A stretch of 64,000 bases of DNA, from the NCBI RefSeq assembly GCF_900102375.1, contig NZ_FNBO01000008.1, positions 89,524 to 153,523 of the forward strand. The letters run 5' to 3'. The stretch is from Halorubrum xinjiangense. Its GTDB lineage: Archaea > Halobacteriota > Halobacteria > Halobacteriales > Haloferacaceae. Positions 39,144 to 47,468 of the stretch are shown here, in pieces. The position numbers and the translations under genes were made by a program. Position 1 is the first letter of the stretch; every line of letters begins with the position of its first letter. A model generated the notes under the pieces. That model saw only the letters and a list, made by a program, of their open reading frames with translations. It was not told the origin of the DNA and ran no database searches.

Positions 39144-42047
39144 CTACTCGTCGTGGTTGAGCGGTTCGCGGTGGAGTACCTCCCTCTCGTCGAAGACGAC
39201 GACGGCCATCCCCGGCTCCGCGTCGATCTTGACGCTCGTCTCGTCGCCGGCGGCCACCTCGTCGGCGTCGGAGTCCCAGGGTCGCAACCCGTCGGTCGCG
39301 GGTTCCACGACCACGTCGACCCGGTCGGCGTCGAGTGAGTCGCCTTCGACGTGGGTGAACGTCACCACGCCGCCGTCGCCGTCGTCTGACGGTTCATACG
39401 CGACCTCGAACGTCGCCTGCGGGGGGATCTCGTGTTCCGTTACGGTTCTGGTCTCGTCGCCGGCCGTCCACTCGACGGCGACCGTCGTGCCGGCGGACAG
39501 CGTGCCGAGCGACAGCGTCTCCCCACCGGTCAGCCGGCCCGTCTCGTCGGCGGGCTGATCGGGCGCGGGGTCACCGTCGATCAGCACCTCGAAGACGTCG
39601 GCGTCGCGACGGACCTCGTCGACGTAGCGGAGCGTCGTCTCCGCCCCGTCGCTGTCGCCTCCAGTCCCGTCGTCGACGACGAATCCGCGGCGGGGGGCCG
39701 CCGAGAAATGGGCGACGGAGCTGGTCGCCGACCCGTTCTCGAACTCGGTGTGGACGCTGACGACCACGGTGTCGTCGAGCCCGACGTCGTCGACCGTGAC
39801 CGTGTCTCCCTCCGTTAGTTCGTCGTACTCGGCCGCGAACGCTGACTCCTGCTCTCGTTCTCGACCCCGCGGCGCGCCGGTACCGCTCACCGACACGCGC
39901 AGCCGCTCGGGGTCGGCGGGCTGTTCGCCGATGTACTCGATCGTCATGGCCTCGGCGTCGGCGTCGTAGGTCGCCGCGACCGCGTCGCGTGCCGTTGTCG
40001 TGCCGCCGAGATGGTGGTCGCGGTCGCCGCCGGTCCACACGAGTCGCACCCGCGAGAGCGGCGGCACCGGAGCGCTGAACGAGTCGTCGGGACCGAACTC
40101 GTCGAGTTCGTCCGCCGGCTGGACGTCGGTCGGCGTCCGACCGGCCTCGAGCTCAAGCTCCGACGTGGGAAGCGTCCGACCGCCTCGGTGCCGGACCGTG
40201 ACCTCGCCCGCCTCCGGGTCGTACTCTATCGACGCGCGCGTGTTGGGAACGACCTCGTGTTCGGCGACGACGACCGGTTCGTCCGGCTCCCGCCACTCTA
40301 CGGCGACCGTACTCCCCAGGGGGAGTTCGCCGAGGACCAACTCCTCGTCGCCCGAGAGCGCGTCGTGCTCGTCAGCGAACTGCGCGTCGGTCGGCTCTCC
40401 GTCGAGCAGTGTCACGAACGCGTCAGCAGGACGCGACTCCTCGCCGTCGTACCTGACCGTGGTCCCGTCCTCTGCGTGCGAGTGGATCCAGACGCGCGGT
40501 GGGCGGGCCCGGTAGTGGACGAGCGAGCCGCCGCCCGACGGCTGCTCAACGTCGAACGTCAGTTGTACGCTGTCGCCGATCGACACGTCCTCGACAGTGA
40601 CCGTGTCGTCGGGCTCGAGCGTGCCGTCGGTGAATTCCTCGCCCACCGTTCGGACGGCGCCCTCGCCGCGGTGGACCAGTCGAAGGTCGCTCGCGTCGGC
40701 GGAGCGCTCGCCCTCGTAGGTGAGTTCGAGGGTCTCCTCACGCATGTCGTAGTCGACGGCGAACGCCTCGCGGTCGACCCGTTCGCTGGCGTACGTGTCG
40801 TAGACGTTCGCGTCCGAGTCGAACCACCGCAGCGCGACGGTCGCGATCAGTCCGGTTTCGAGCGTGATCTCATCGCCGGCCGCGAACTCGTCGGCGTCGA
40901 GGACGGCGTCGCTCACCTCCTCGCCGTCGTGCCACACCTCTAGCTCGTCGGCCGGCACCGCCTCGCCGTCGACGTGCTCGAACGTCACGGTTCCGGCGGC
41001 GCGGTCGAACTCTGACCGAACGCGGGCGTCCGGCGACGCCTCGTGGTCGAGTTCCGGCGGGGCCTCGACGACGGCGTCGACGAGCACGACGCCGTCGGTA
41101 CGGGTGATATCCGTCTCGACCGGGTCGGCGGGATCGACGGTCCGCACGAGTCGCCTGACTGCCTCGTCGTCGAGACCGTCGGCGTCACCGTCGGGCCGGA
41201 TCACGTACGCGTTCTCCGCAGTTCCGTCGAGTTCCCTGAGGCCTTCCGGGTCGGTCTCGAAGCCGGCGGCGAACGCGGCTACCTCGTCGGGGACCGTGAG
41301 CGGAAACGGGCCGCCGGCGGCGTCCGGAACCAAGATGACAGTGTCGAACCCGCCGAGCCGAGGGAGGGCGGCCGTGCCCAGCGGCGATTCCGCAAAGCGG
41401 TCGGCCTCGTCGGCGGCCGCACGTCCGGCGGCGCGAGCAGCTTCGATCCGCCGCTCGCTCAGGTCTTCTGCCGACGAGTTCGACTGACCGCGAGGACGCG
41501 GCGAATGGCTACTGGCGGTCGCGGCTGCTGCGACCCCGTTACCGGTGACGAACGCGGTCTCCCCGTCATCGAAGAGTCGCCAGCCGGCGGGGAGGTCGTC
41601 CGTCGTTTCGGCCTCCGCGGGGTCGTCGTCGTTCGACCCGTCGCCTCCCTCGCCGACCGCGATCGTCTCACCGCGGTCGAGCCGGTCGAAGCTTCCGGCC
41701 GCCGTCACCAACTGGGTCCCGCGGTCGGCCGGCATGATCCCGACCGTCGCGGCCAACTCGTCGGCATCGATGTCGAGCCGGTCGGTCGCGGAACGGGCGC
41801 GGTAGCTCAGGTCGTCTTCGGTGTCGGCGTCGACGCGCTCCGCGATAACCGTCGCATACGTCGTCGAGAGCGCGTCGCCCGCCGGAAGCGGGAGGAACGC
41901 GTCGGCGAGCGGCCCCGAGATGTCGATGTCGAGGTCTCTCGGACGGGCGGAACGGTGCGCGTCGGTTTCGGGCGCGAGAACGCCGGTCAGCGCTGCGAGC
42001 GTCAGGGCGCTTCCTCCGAGGAAGCGCCGACGGGAGGGCCGTACCAT
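39144..42047 (-). CDS. Tat-exported protein with seven pilin-like beta-domain repeats
   Basis: 967 residues. The start MVRPSRRRFLGGSALTLAAL gives a clear Tat signal, with the promoter TTTTTATAC just above; the frame extends far upstream, but that part lies over msrA. Residues ~30-330 are unique (a domain with GFDTVILVPDAAGGPFPLTV). From ~335 to the end there are seven divergent repeats of ~85-95 residues, each with a strand like VTVRHRGGRTLPTSELEL, an acidic stretch ending LxxGDxxTL and a strand such as STVAVEW. This pattern resembles the beta domain of haloarchaeal type IV pilins. Likely a surface or adhesion protein; no anchor is visible, so it may be released or held by partners. Confidence 0.75.
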   Translation of the reverse strand: MVRPSRRRFLGGSALTLAALTGVLAPETDAHRSARPRDLDIDISGPLADAFLPLPAGDALSTTYATVIAERVDADTEDDLSYRARSATDRLDIDADELAATVGIMPADRGTQLVTAAGSFDRLDRGETIAVGEGGDGSNDDDPAEAETTDDLPAGWRLFDDGETAFVTGNGVAAAATASSHSPRPRGQSNSSAEDLSERRIEAARAAGRAAADEADRFAESPLGTAALPRLGGFDTVILVPDAAGGPFPLTVPDEVAAFAAGFETDPEGLRELDGTAENAYVIRPDGDADGLDDEAVRRLVRTVDPADPVETDITRTDGVVLVDAVVEAPPELDHEASPDARVRSEFDRAAGTVTFEHVDGEAVPADELEVWHDGEEVSDAVLDADEFAAGDEITLETGLIATVALRWFDSDANVYDTYASERVDREAFAVDYDMREETLELTYEGERSADASDLRLVHRGEGAVRTVGEEFTDGTLEPDDTVTVEDVSIGDSVQLTFDVEQPSGGGSLVHYRARPPRVWIHSHAEDGTTVRYDGEESRPADAFVTLLDGEPTDAQFADEHDALSGDEELVLGELPLGSTVAVEWREPDEPVVVAEHEVVPNTRASIEYDPEAGEVTVRHRGGRTLPTSELELEAGRTPTDVQPADELDEFGPDDSFSAPVPPLSRVRLVWTGGDRDHHLGGTTTARDAVAATYDADAEAMTIEYIGEQPADPERLRVSVSGTGAPRGREREQESAFAAEYDELTEGDTVTVDDVGLDDTVVVSVHTEFENGSATSSVAHFSAAPRRGFVVDDGTGGDSDGAETTLRYVDEVRRDADVFEVLIDGDPAPDQPADETGRLTGGETLSLGTLSAGTTVAVEWTAGDETRTVTEHEIPPQATFEVAYEPSDDGDGGVVTFTHVEGDSLDADRVDVVVEPATDGLRPWDSDADEVAAGDETSVKIDAEPGMAVVVFDEREVLHREPLNHDE

Positions 42048-42263
42048 ACGCGACGATGTCGACCTCGCGTATAAAAACGGTCGATGGATGAAATCGTCGT
42101 TGTAGTCTCCGGGCGTCGGTCGCGCCCGTCGTGCCGTCGGCGGCGACGAGAACGGTCTTACACGTAATCTTCGGGTAGTACGGACAAGAAGGTGGCGTCG
42201 ACTGGACGCGCCGGTGTGAGATAGCTCGACAACATATACGTCTGGAAGCCCGACTGAGCGTAG

Positions 42264-42926
42264 ATGCCGTCCGATCCACGAACCGCGCTGCGACGGCTCT
42301 ACAGACGAGTGACACCGATGGATCTCACAGAAACACGAATTCAAGAATACGACCGTCGTGCGGTAGATAGCGACGAAACCGAAACGGCGACGTTCGGGCT
42401 CGGCTGCTTCTGGGGCCCAGACGCCCGGTTCGGCGCGATCGACGGCGTGGTCCGCACGCGCGTGGGATACGCCGGTGGCACGACACGCGACCCGACGTAC
42501 CACTCGTTGGGGAACCACACCGAAGTGTTCCAGATCGAGTTCGATCCGGACACCACCACCTACCGGGACCTGCTGAGCCTGGTCTTCGAATCGCACACCC
42601 CAGGCCGTCAGCCCAGCAAAACGCAGTACCAAAACGTCGTCCTCACGGCGACGGATACCCAGCGAGCGACCCTCGAAGCGTTCCTCACGTCCCGGGGGGT
42701 TACGGCCGACGCTATCGACACGCGCATCGAGCGGCTCTCCCGATTCTACCCCGCCGAAGACTACCATCAAAAGTACAGGCTCCGGTCCGTCTCCTCGCTC
42801 ATGGATGCGTTCGATGCCGCGGGATACGACGACGACGCGTTGCGTGAGTCGCCGATCGCCGCCAAGCTGAACGGATACGCTGCCGGACACGATGTGGCCG
42901 CGGTCGAATCTCTCACCTCCGAGTAA
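42264..42926 (+). CDS. msrA: Peptide methionine sulfoxide reductase A
   Basis: Repairs oxidised methionine (S-sulfoxide form). 220 residues with the catalytic GCFWGPDARF (Cys ~48), VRTRVGYAGGTTRDPTYHSL, NHTEVFQIEFDP and EDYHQKYRL. The start at 42264 is used; an internal ATG (MDLTETRIQEY, 42318) is possible. Promoter element AACATATACG lies about 35 bases upstream. It is divergent from the repeat protein and followed by an FKBP gene, both protein-quality genes. Confidence 0.95.
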   Translation: MPSDPRTALRRLYRRVTPMDLTETRIQEYDRRAVDSDETETATFGLGCFWGPDARFGAIDGVVRTRVGYAGGTTRDPTYHSLGNHTEVFQIEFDPDTTTYRDLLSLVFESHTPGRQPSKTQYQNVVLTATDTQRATLEAFLTSRGVTADAIDTRIERLSRFYPAEDYHQKYRLRSVSSLMDAFDAAGYDDDALRESPIAAKLNGYAAGHDVAAVESLTSE

Positions 42927-43009
42927 GCCACTCAGTTATCGGTTCGCGCGGAGCGCGGCCGGTAGCCACGGATGCCACAGCCTTTCCGTGTGGCGCGTCT
43001 CGTCTCGGT

Positions 43010-43480
43010 ATGTCGATAGCTACTGGCGACGCCGTGACGATCGAGTACACCGGCCGACTCGACGATGGCACCGTGTTCGACACCTCGCGGGAATCGGTTG
43101 CCGAGGAGGCGGGACTCGCCGAGGCCCAGCCCGACCGCGAGTATACGCCGCTGACGGTCGAAGTCGGTGCCGGGCAGGTGATCGATGGGATGGAGGACGG
43201 GCTGATCGGACTAGAGGCCGGTGAGACGGAGACGCTGACGATTCCGCCGCAGAAGGCCTACGGGCAACCCAGCGAGGAGAACGTCGAGGAGTTCGAAACC
43301 GGAGAGCTCCGGGAGATGCTCGGCGGGCAGCTCCCCGAGGAGGGCGCGTACCTCGAGGCGCAAAACGGCAGCCAAGGCGAGATCATCCACGTCGACGAGG
43401 ATGTCGTCCGGGCGGACTTCAACCCTCCCCTCGCCGGGGAGACGCTGACGTTCGACGTCGAAGTCATCGAAGTCAACTGA
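43010..43480 (+). CDS. FKBP-type peptidyl-prolyl isomerase (SlyD-like)
   Basis: Accelerates proline isomerisation during folding. 156 residues: FKBP half-domain VTIEYTGRLDDGTVFDTS, then LTVEVGAGQVIDGMEDGLIG, the inserted-flap (IF) chaperone domain in the middle (YGQPSEENVEEF ... INHVDED-like region) and the FKBP return strand AGETLTFDVEVIEV. This order is that of archaeal short FKBPs. No signal peptide. About 80 bases after msrA, same strand. Confidence 0.95.
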   Translation: MSIATGDAVTIEYTGRLDDGTVFDTSRESVAEEAGLAEAQPDREYTPLTVEVGAGQVIDGMEDGLIGLEAGETETLTIPPQKAYGQPSEENVEEFETGELREMLGGQLPEEGAYLEAQNGSQGEIIHVDEDVVRADFNPPLAGETLTFDVEVIEVN

Positions 43481-43808
43481 GCTCGAACGGGAGCAGTTGT
43501 CGCACAACGAGGTGGCTAGAATTTGATTTGGAACTGTCTTCGACCCCCCCTTATCCAAATTTGTTTATACGCAGTATGATTAAGCCGCGGTAGAGACCGT
43601 ACTTCACCGCAGACGGATCACTGGCCGGTTCGATGCGAGTCGACAGACTGCTTGTAGACACGCACTATCTTTAAGCAGCGAGAGAATCCCGCCGTTCACG
43701 GGGGGCGTGAATCGCGTCACTCCACTATGCAAACCACGAGCGACAGCATCCTGAATACCTCACGCCAACACAAACCTTTATAGTACGAAAAAACGTACGT
43801 AAAATCGG
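43481..43808. other. Intergenic region and left side of the TnpB element
   Basis: 328 bases. No gene is seen in 43481-43680, which is AT-richer than usual (CCTTATCCAAATTTGTTTATAC). An imperfect hairpin with a TTCA loop (CCCGCCG-TTCA-CGGGGGG, 43688-43705) follows. The promoter of the small gene reads CCTTTATAGTACG at ~43775 with an ACGTACGT palindrome just below. Confidence 0.55.
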
Positions 43809-43946
43809 ATGCGAGTTGACATCGCCATCGATCGTGGGAGCGACCTCCACGAACGAGTGAAAGAATACTCTCGTGAGAACGGCCTGCGAATGGATTTCGC
43901 ATACGCCGAACTCATCGAAGAAGGCCTTGACTCTGTGGAAGAATGA
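43809..43946 (+). CDS. Small ribbon-helix-helix-like protein of the tnpB element (45 aa)
   Basis: 45 residues reading MRVDIAIDRGSDLHERVKEY to LIEEGLDSVEE: one beta strand and two helices, the layout of MetJ/Arc proteins. It shares ATGA with the start of tnpB, so it is translationally coupled. Such small genes often precede haloarchaeal tnpB and may repress the element. The gene is too short for most predictions, but the coupling supports it. Confidence 0.72.
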   Translation: MRVDIAIDRGSDLHERVKEYSRENGLRMDFAYAELIEEGLDSVEE

Positions 43947-45262
43947 GTGAAGAGTGCAAGACGCTCGAAGCGTATCTTGCCCCACCCACTCAGCACAAGC
44001 AGCGCAAGCTCCACGACGAAGACGAGCGATACGAGGCTCTCCTGCGCGAGAGTTTCAACGACGAGTGCGACACGATGAGTGCCGTCAACGAGGTTGTCAG
44101 CGGTGAAGACCTCAACTGGCACTCGAAAAACGCACTCAAACAATACGTGCCGAATCTCCTCGACAAGGACACGTATGATGCAAAACAACTCGCAGACACA
44201 CATCCAATCCGTTACGCGAACACCGCAGCCGTCTTCGACCACGATGACGACCGCCACCACGAAATCTGCTGGGAAGTCCCACTTCCCGGTCACGGGACGA
44301 ACTTTTGGATTCCGCTCCAGTTGAATCCTGAGCAAGAAGACTGGTGGCACTCTCTGATTGACGAAGACGACGACAGTGTATGGGCTGGCGAACTCCGCCT
44401 GCAACGTGATGGAAGTCGCTGGGTGTTGCATGTCGCCGCGAACTACGAAGTCGAACCAGACCACGCATGTTCGACCACAAGTGATGATGTGACGCCGATT
44501 GGGTTCGATGTGGGTGAAGCCAAGCTCTTGGTGGGCTGTGCCCTCCGAGACAACACGCCCGTTGACCCGTTATTCGTAGATGGTAGTCGCGTCCGACACC
44601 TCCGACAAAAACAAGCCAGTGCCGAAGACCGCTTGAAACCACGATACGCGTCGAAGCTTCTCGATGACCTCGTGTGGGGGCGGTGGCAAGACGCCATCGA
44701 AGACGAAATCGAAAAAGCCTCTACACGAGCCGTTGAATACGCTTCCCAGTTCGAGAATCCTGTTATCGTTCTCGAATTCCTCGAAGGCATTACAGATGAA
44801 GATATTGGGAAGTACTGGAATCGTCGCCTCGGAAAGTGGCTGTTCTCCCAGTTGCAGTCACGCATCGAGGATAAGGCAGCAGAGCGCGGAATTCCTGTAG
44901 AATACGTGCATCCGCATCACACGTCGAAAACGTGCCACGCCTGTCAGCACATTGGGTACCGGCCGCATCAGGGTACGTTCAAGTGTACGAACGATGAGTG
45001 TTGGGTGTCGGAGTATCAGGCGGATTTGAATGCAGCAGCCAAAATCGCACAGCGATTAAATCCGTGGGGAGAGAGCCTGCCTTGGAAATCGGCAGGCAAT
45101 GACTCGCCACAGAGTGGGGGCCAGTGGCAGGCCCACGAAGACACGTCATCGAGCGAGAGACTCCTGTCCGAAAGGCGGGCTCTCAATGACAAGGTTTTGT
45201 CTAGCTCACCAGCGGTGGGAGCGGGGGCGGAGCCGGAGACCGGTGACGCGAACACGTCTTGA
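43943..45262 (+). CDS. tnpB: RNA-guided nuclease TnpB (IS1341-type)
   Basis: 439 residues with a complete RuvC triad: Asp 189 in IGFDVGEAKLLVG, Glu 278 in VLEFLEGI and Asp 361 in QADLNAAAKIA. The zinc ribbon is C331-x2-C334 ... C348-x4-C353. The protein is therefore probably active. TnpB proteins cut DNA guided by an RNA from the element's right end and help retain the element. Codon use and GC are lower than in flanking genes. The last ~60 residues (NDSPQSGGQWQAHED onward) are outside the nuclease and likely also encode the guide RNA scaffold. Confidence 0.94.
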   Translation: MSEECKTLEAYLAPPTQHKQRKLHDEDERYEALLRESFNDECDTMSAVNEVVSGEDLNWHSKNALKQYVPNLLDKDTYDAKQLADTHPIRYANTAAVFDHDDDRHHEICWEVPLPGHGTNFWIPLQLNPEQEDWWHSLIDEDDDSVWAGELRLQRDGSRWVLHVAANYEVEPDHACSTTSDDVTPIGFDVGEAKLLVGCALRDNTPVDPLFVDGSRVRHLRQKQASAEDRLKPRYASKLLDDLVWGRWQDAIEDEIEKASTRAVEYASQFENPVIVLEFLEGITDEDIGKYWNRRLGKWLFSQLQSRIEDKAAERGIPVEYVHPHHTSKTCHACQHIGYRPHQGTFKCTNDECWVSEYQADLNAAAKIAQRLNPWGESLPWKSAGNDSPQSGGQWQAHEDTSSSERLLSERRALNDKVLSSSPAVGAGAEPETGDANTS

Positions 45263-45284
45263 AACCTCAATCCAGCACGTTGCT

Positions 45285-45333
45285 GGTATTCCACCTGCGG
45301 TGGAAGCCCCGGCGTTCACGCCGGGCGAGGATG
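45285..45333 (+). ncRNA. Predicted guide (omega/re) RNA 3' end at the element's right end
   Basis: Downstream of tnpB the sequence GGTGGAAGCCCCGGCG begins the terminal hairpin and ends at GAGGATGTCA. In TnpB systems the RNA scaffold overlaps the end of tnpB and the guide is the flank immediately after the right end; here the guide would start at about 45334-45337. The exact ends are not determined. Confidence 0.45.
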
Positions 45334-46224
45334 TCACCTGCCGCGCAGCGCCCGCCACTTCGCGGCGACGAACCCCGCCAGGATGAACGCGAACCCGACG
45401 ACGGTCGCGGGCGTCACCTCCTGGCCGAGCACGAGCCAGCCCGCCAGCGCCGCGAACACGGGGATCACGTACTCGATGAAGCTCATCTCGATGGGCCCGA
45501 GGTCGTCTAACAGCGTGAAATACAGCAGGAAGCCGCCGACGCCGGCGACCGCGGAGAGGTACGCGGTGGCGCCGAGCGCGGCCGGGCTCCACGTGGCGGT
45601 CGCGAACGACTGCCCGGGGAGCGCGACCACGGCGGCGTGGAGGACCACCGCGCCGACCGCCATCATCCACGCCTGCGTGGAGATAAACGGCATCGACGGC
45701 GATCGGCTGTGGGTGACGACCGCGGCGACGGCGAACGCGAGCGCGGAGGCGAGCACGAGCGCGACACCGAGGACGCTGTCGCCGAGGTTCGAAGGGTCGG
45801 GGTCGGCGATAATGACGACGCCGACGAACCCGAGCGCGACGCCGAGCGCGGTGGCGGCGGTGAACTCCTCGTCGGTGGAGACGAGCCGGGTGAGCGCGGG
45901 CGTCACGACGGGGACGAGTCCCAGCAGAACCGCGGCGACGCCGCCGGTGACGTACCGCTGGCCGGCGAAGAGAAACGCGTGGTGGGCGCCGATGATGAGG
46001 GCGCCGCCGACGAGCACGTAGACGTAGTCGTCCCGCGTCCGGGGGCGGACGTCCACGCCGGAGGCGAGGACGGCAGCGAAAAGCAGCGCGGCGGCGACGT
46101 CGAAGCGCACGGCCGCGAACGGTACCGCGGGGAGGTCCGCGAGGCCGACGTCCGTCGCCATGAACGCGGTTCCCCAGACCGCACACAGCAACAAGAAGCG
46201 GCCGGCCGTCCGGTAGCGACTCAT
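45334..46224 (-). CDS. EamA/DMT-family transporter (10 TM)
   Basis: 296 residues with ten hydrophobic segments, in two EamA repeats: LLCAVWGTAFMATDVGL ... AAVRFDVAAALLF and VTPALTRL (first), then VLGVALVLASALAFAVAAVV ... GFLLYFTLLDDLGPIEMSFIEYVIPVFAALAGW (second). Substrate unknown (amino acids or metabolites by family). The stop codon TGA falls in the right-end sequence of the TnpB element, so the last residues may have been changed by the insertion. It is co-directional with the second EamA gene upstream. Confidence 0.88.
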   Translation of the reverse strand: MSRYRTAGRFLLLCAVWGTAFMATDVGLADLPAVPFAAVRFDVAAALLFAAVLASGVDVRPRTRDDYVYVLVGGALIIGAHHAFLFAGQRYVTGGVAAVLLGLVPVVTPALTRLVSTDEEFTAATALGVALGFVGVVIIADPDPSNLGDSVLGVALVLASALAFAVAAVVTHSRSPSMPFISTQAWMMAVGAVVLHAAVVALPGQSFATATWSPAALGATAYLSAVAGVGGFLLYFTLLDDLGPIEMSFIEYVIPVFAALAGWLVLGQEVTPATVVGFAFILAGFVAAKWRALRGR

Positions 46225-46315
46225 TCACGAGGAACTCGCCGCCGACGGCGAAGTATGCGTCGAACCGCTCCGCCACTCGGCCGGGTCCGTCAACTCGCCG
46301 GTGAAGCGACGCCGT

Positions 46316-47260
46316 TTAAGCAGACCGATCCTCGAGGAACCGATCCGAGGCCACCGAGCGGATGATAGCCGATGGGCGAACGGCGAGGCCGCTGACGAGC
46401 AGGAAGCCGACGAAAATCACGCCGAATCCCGCGACCGACAGCACGGAGAGCGTCTCTCCGAGCAGCGCCCATCCACCCACCGTGGAGACGATCGGCACGA
46501 AGTAGAACAACAGGTTCGCTCGGGTCGCGTCGGTCTCGTCGATCAACGCGAAGTACGCGAGGTACGCGACGGCGCCCGAAAACACGCCGACGTACAGCAA
46601 CGCGCCGACCGCGACGGGCGGCACCGAGAGCGGGGCGACGGACTCGCCGGCGCCGAAACTAAGCGCGTGCGAGAGGACGGCGGCCAGCGGAACCCCCCAG
46701 ACGGTACGGGCGGTACTCGACAACGTCGCATCGGCGCGGCGAATCGCCACCGCGCCGAACGCGCTCGTCACCGCTGCCGCGAAGAGGAGCGGGACGCCCA
46801 ATCCGCCGCCGAGCAGCGCCGACGGCGACGGGTTCGCCACGAGGAAGACGCCGAGCAGCCCGAGTCCCATCCCGACGACACCGCGGCCGGAGAGCCGACT
46901 GTCCGTGAGCAGGAGGCCCGCAAACACCGGCGTCAAGATCGGATTCAGACTGAAGATGACGGCCGCGACGCCGCTCGTCACGTACTGTTGCCCGACGAAA
47001 AGCAGCGCGTTCGTCAGTCCGATCACCAGCACGCCGGTCGCGAGGATCCCGGCGACGTCGCCGGCCGTCCGCGGACGGAGTTCCGCACGCGAGAGGCGCA
47101 TCACCGCGAACGCGACGAGCACGACGGCCCCGATATCGAACCGAACGGCGACGAAGAACAGCGGCGGCAGGTGAGCGAGGCCGGCCTTCGCCGCCACGAA
47201 CGTCCCGCCGAACAACAGCGCAGAGACGACGAACAACACGGCAGACCGTCGAGTGAACAC
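46316..47260 (-). CDS. EamA/DMT-family transporter (10 TM), paralogue
   Basis: 314 residues with ten membrane segments. It begins FVVSALLFGGTFVAAKAGLA and has ANLLFYFVPIVSTVGGWALL before the last helices. The start GTG giving MFTRRSAVLF is chosen: the frame extends to a TTG further up, but those residues are not hydrophobic and the stretch lacks a promoter. It and the downstream EamA gene are clearly diverged from each other, so this is an old duplication. Transported compound unknown. Confidence 0.86.
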   Translation of the reverse strand: MFTRRSAVLFVVSALLFGGTFVAAKAGLAHLPPLFFVAVRFDIGAVVLVAFAVMRLSRAELRPRTAGDVAGILATGVLVIGLTNALLFVGQQYVTSGVAAVIFSLNPILTPVFAGLLLTDSRLSGRGVVGMGLGLLGVFLVANPSPSALLGGGLGVPLLFAAAVTSAFGAVAIRRADATLSSTARTVWGVPLAAVLSHALSFGAGESVAPLSVPPVAVGALLYVGVFSGAVAYLAYFALIDETDATRANLLFYFVPIVSTVGGWALLGETLSVLSVAGFGVIFVGFLLVSGLAVRPSAIIRSVASDRFLEDRSA

Positions 47261-47468
47261 GTTAGCGTAACACCTCGCTATCGCTGTCACGCGAACCGGC
47301 AATTAGAGACCGTATATCAGTCACAGTTCAACGAAGGTTCCCCAGATATTTAACGAAATTCAGAAAATATTCGGCGTTGAGAAACGTTCGCCCATAGTGA
47401 TAACATTTCATGGCGTGAAACCCGTGCGGGAGCGAAGCCGGTTTATCCGTAAAGGGACTGAAGCTTGT

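Larger units (their letters stand above)
43680..45336 (+). mobile_element. IS1341-type (IS200/IS605 group, tnpB-only) element
   Basis: Contains a small ribbon-helix-helix-like gene and tnpB, with no tnpA, the IS1341 layout. The right end is a strong hairpin CCCGGCG-TTCA-CGCCGGG (45308-45325) followed by CGAGGATGTCAC; it likely also ends the guide RNA made from the 3' end of tnpB. The left limit is set at the hairpin near 43688 and is approximate. The right limit touches the stop codon of the neighbouring EamA gene. Confidence 0.65.

Noticed and set aside
39040..39160. Plus-strand frame reading FLSELRENRQADDAVSLGQ
   Set aside because: Short, with no start, and running into the end of the repeat protein; possibly a remnant but unsupported.
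42048..42890. Upstream extension of the repeat protein to 42890
   Set aside because: It would overlap msrA on the opposite strand and bury a clear Tat signal with a promoter just above it.
45334..47260. Recent tandem duplication of the EamA genes
   Set aside because: The two proteins share fold and a few motifs only; divergence is too large for a recent event.
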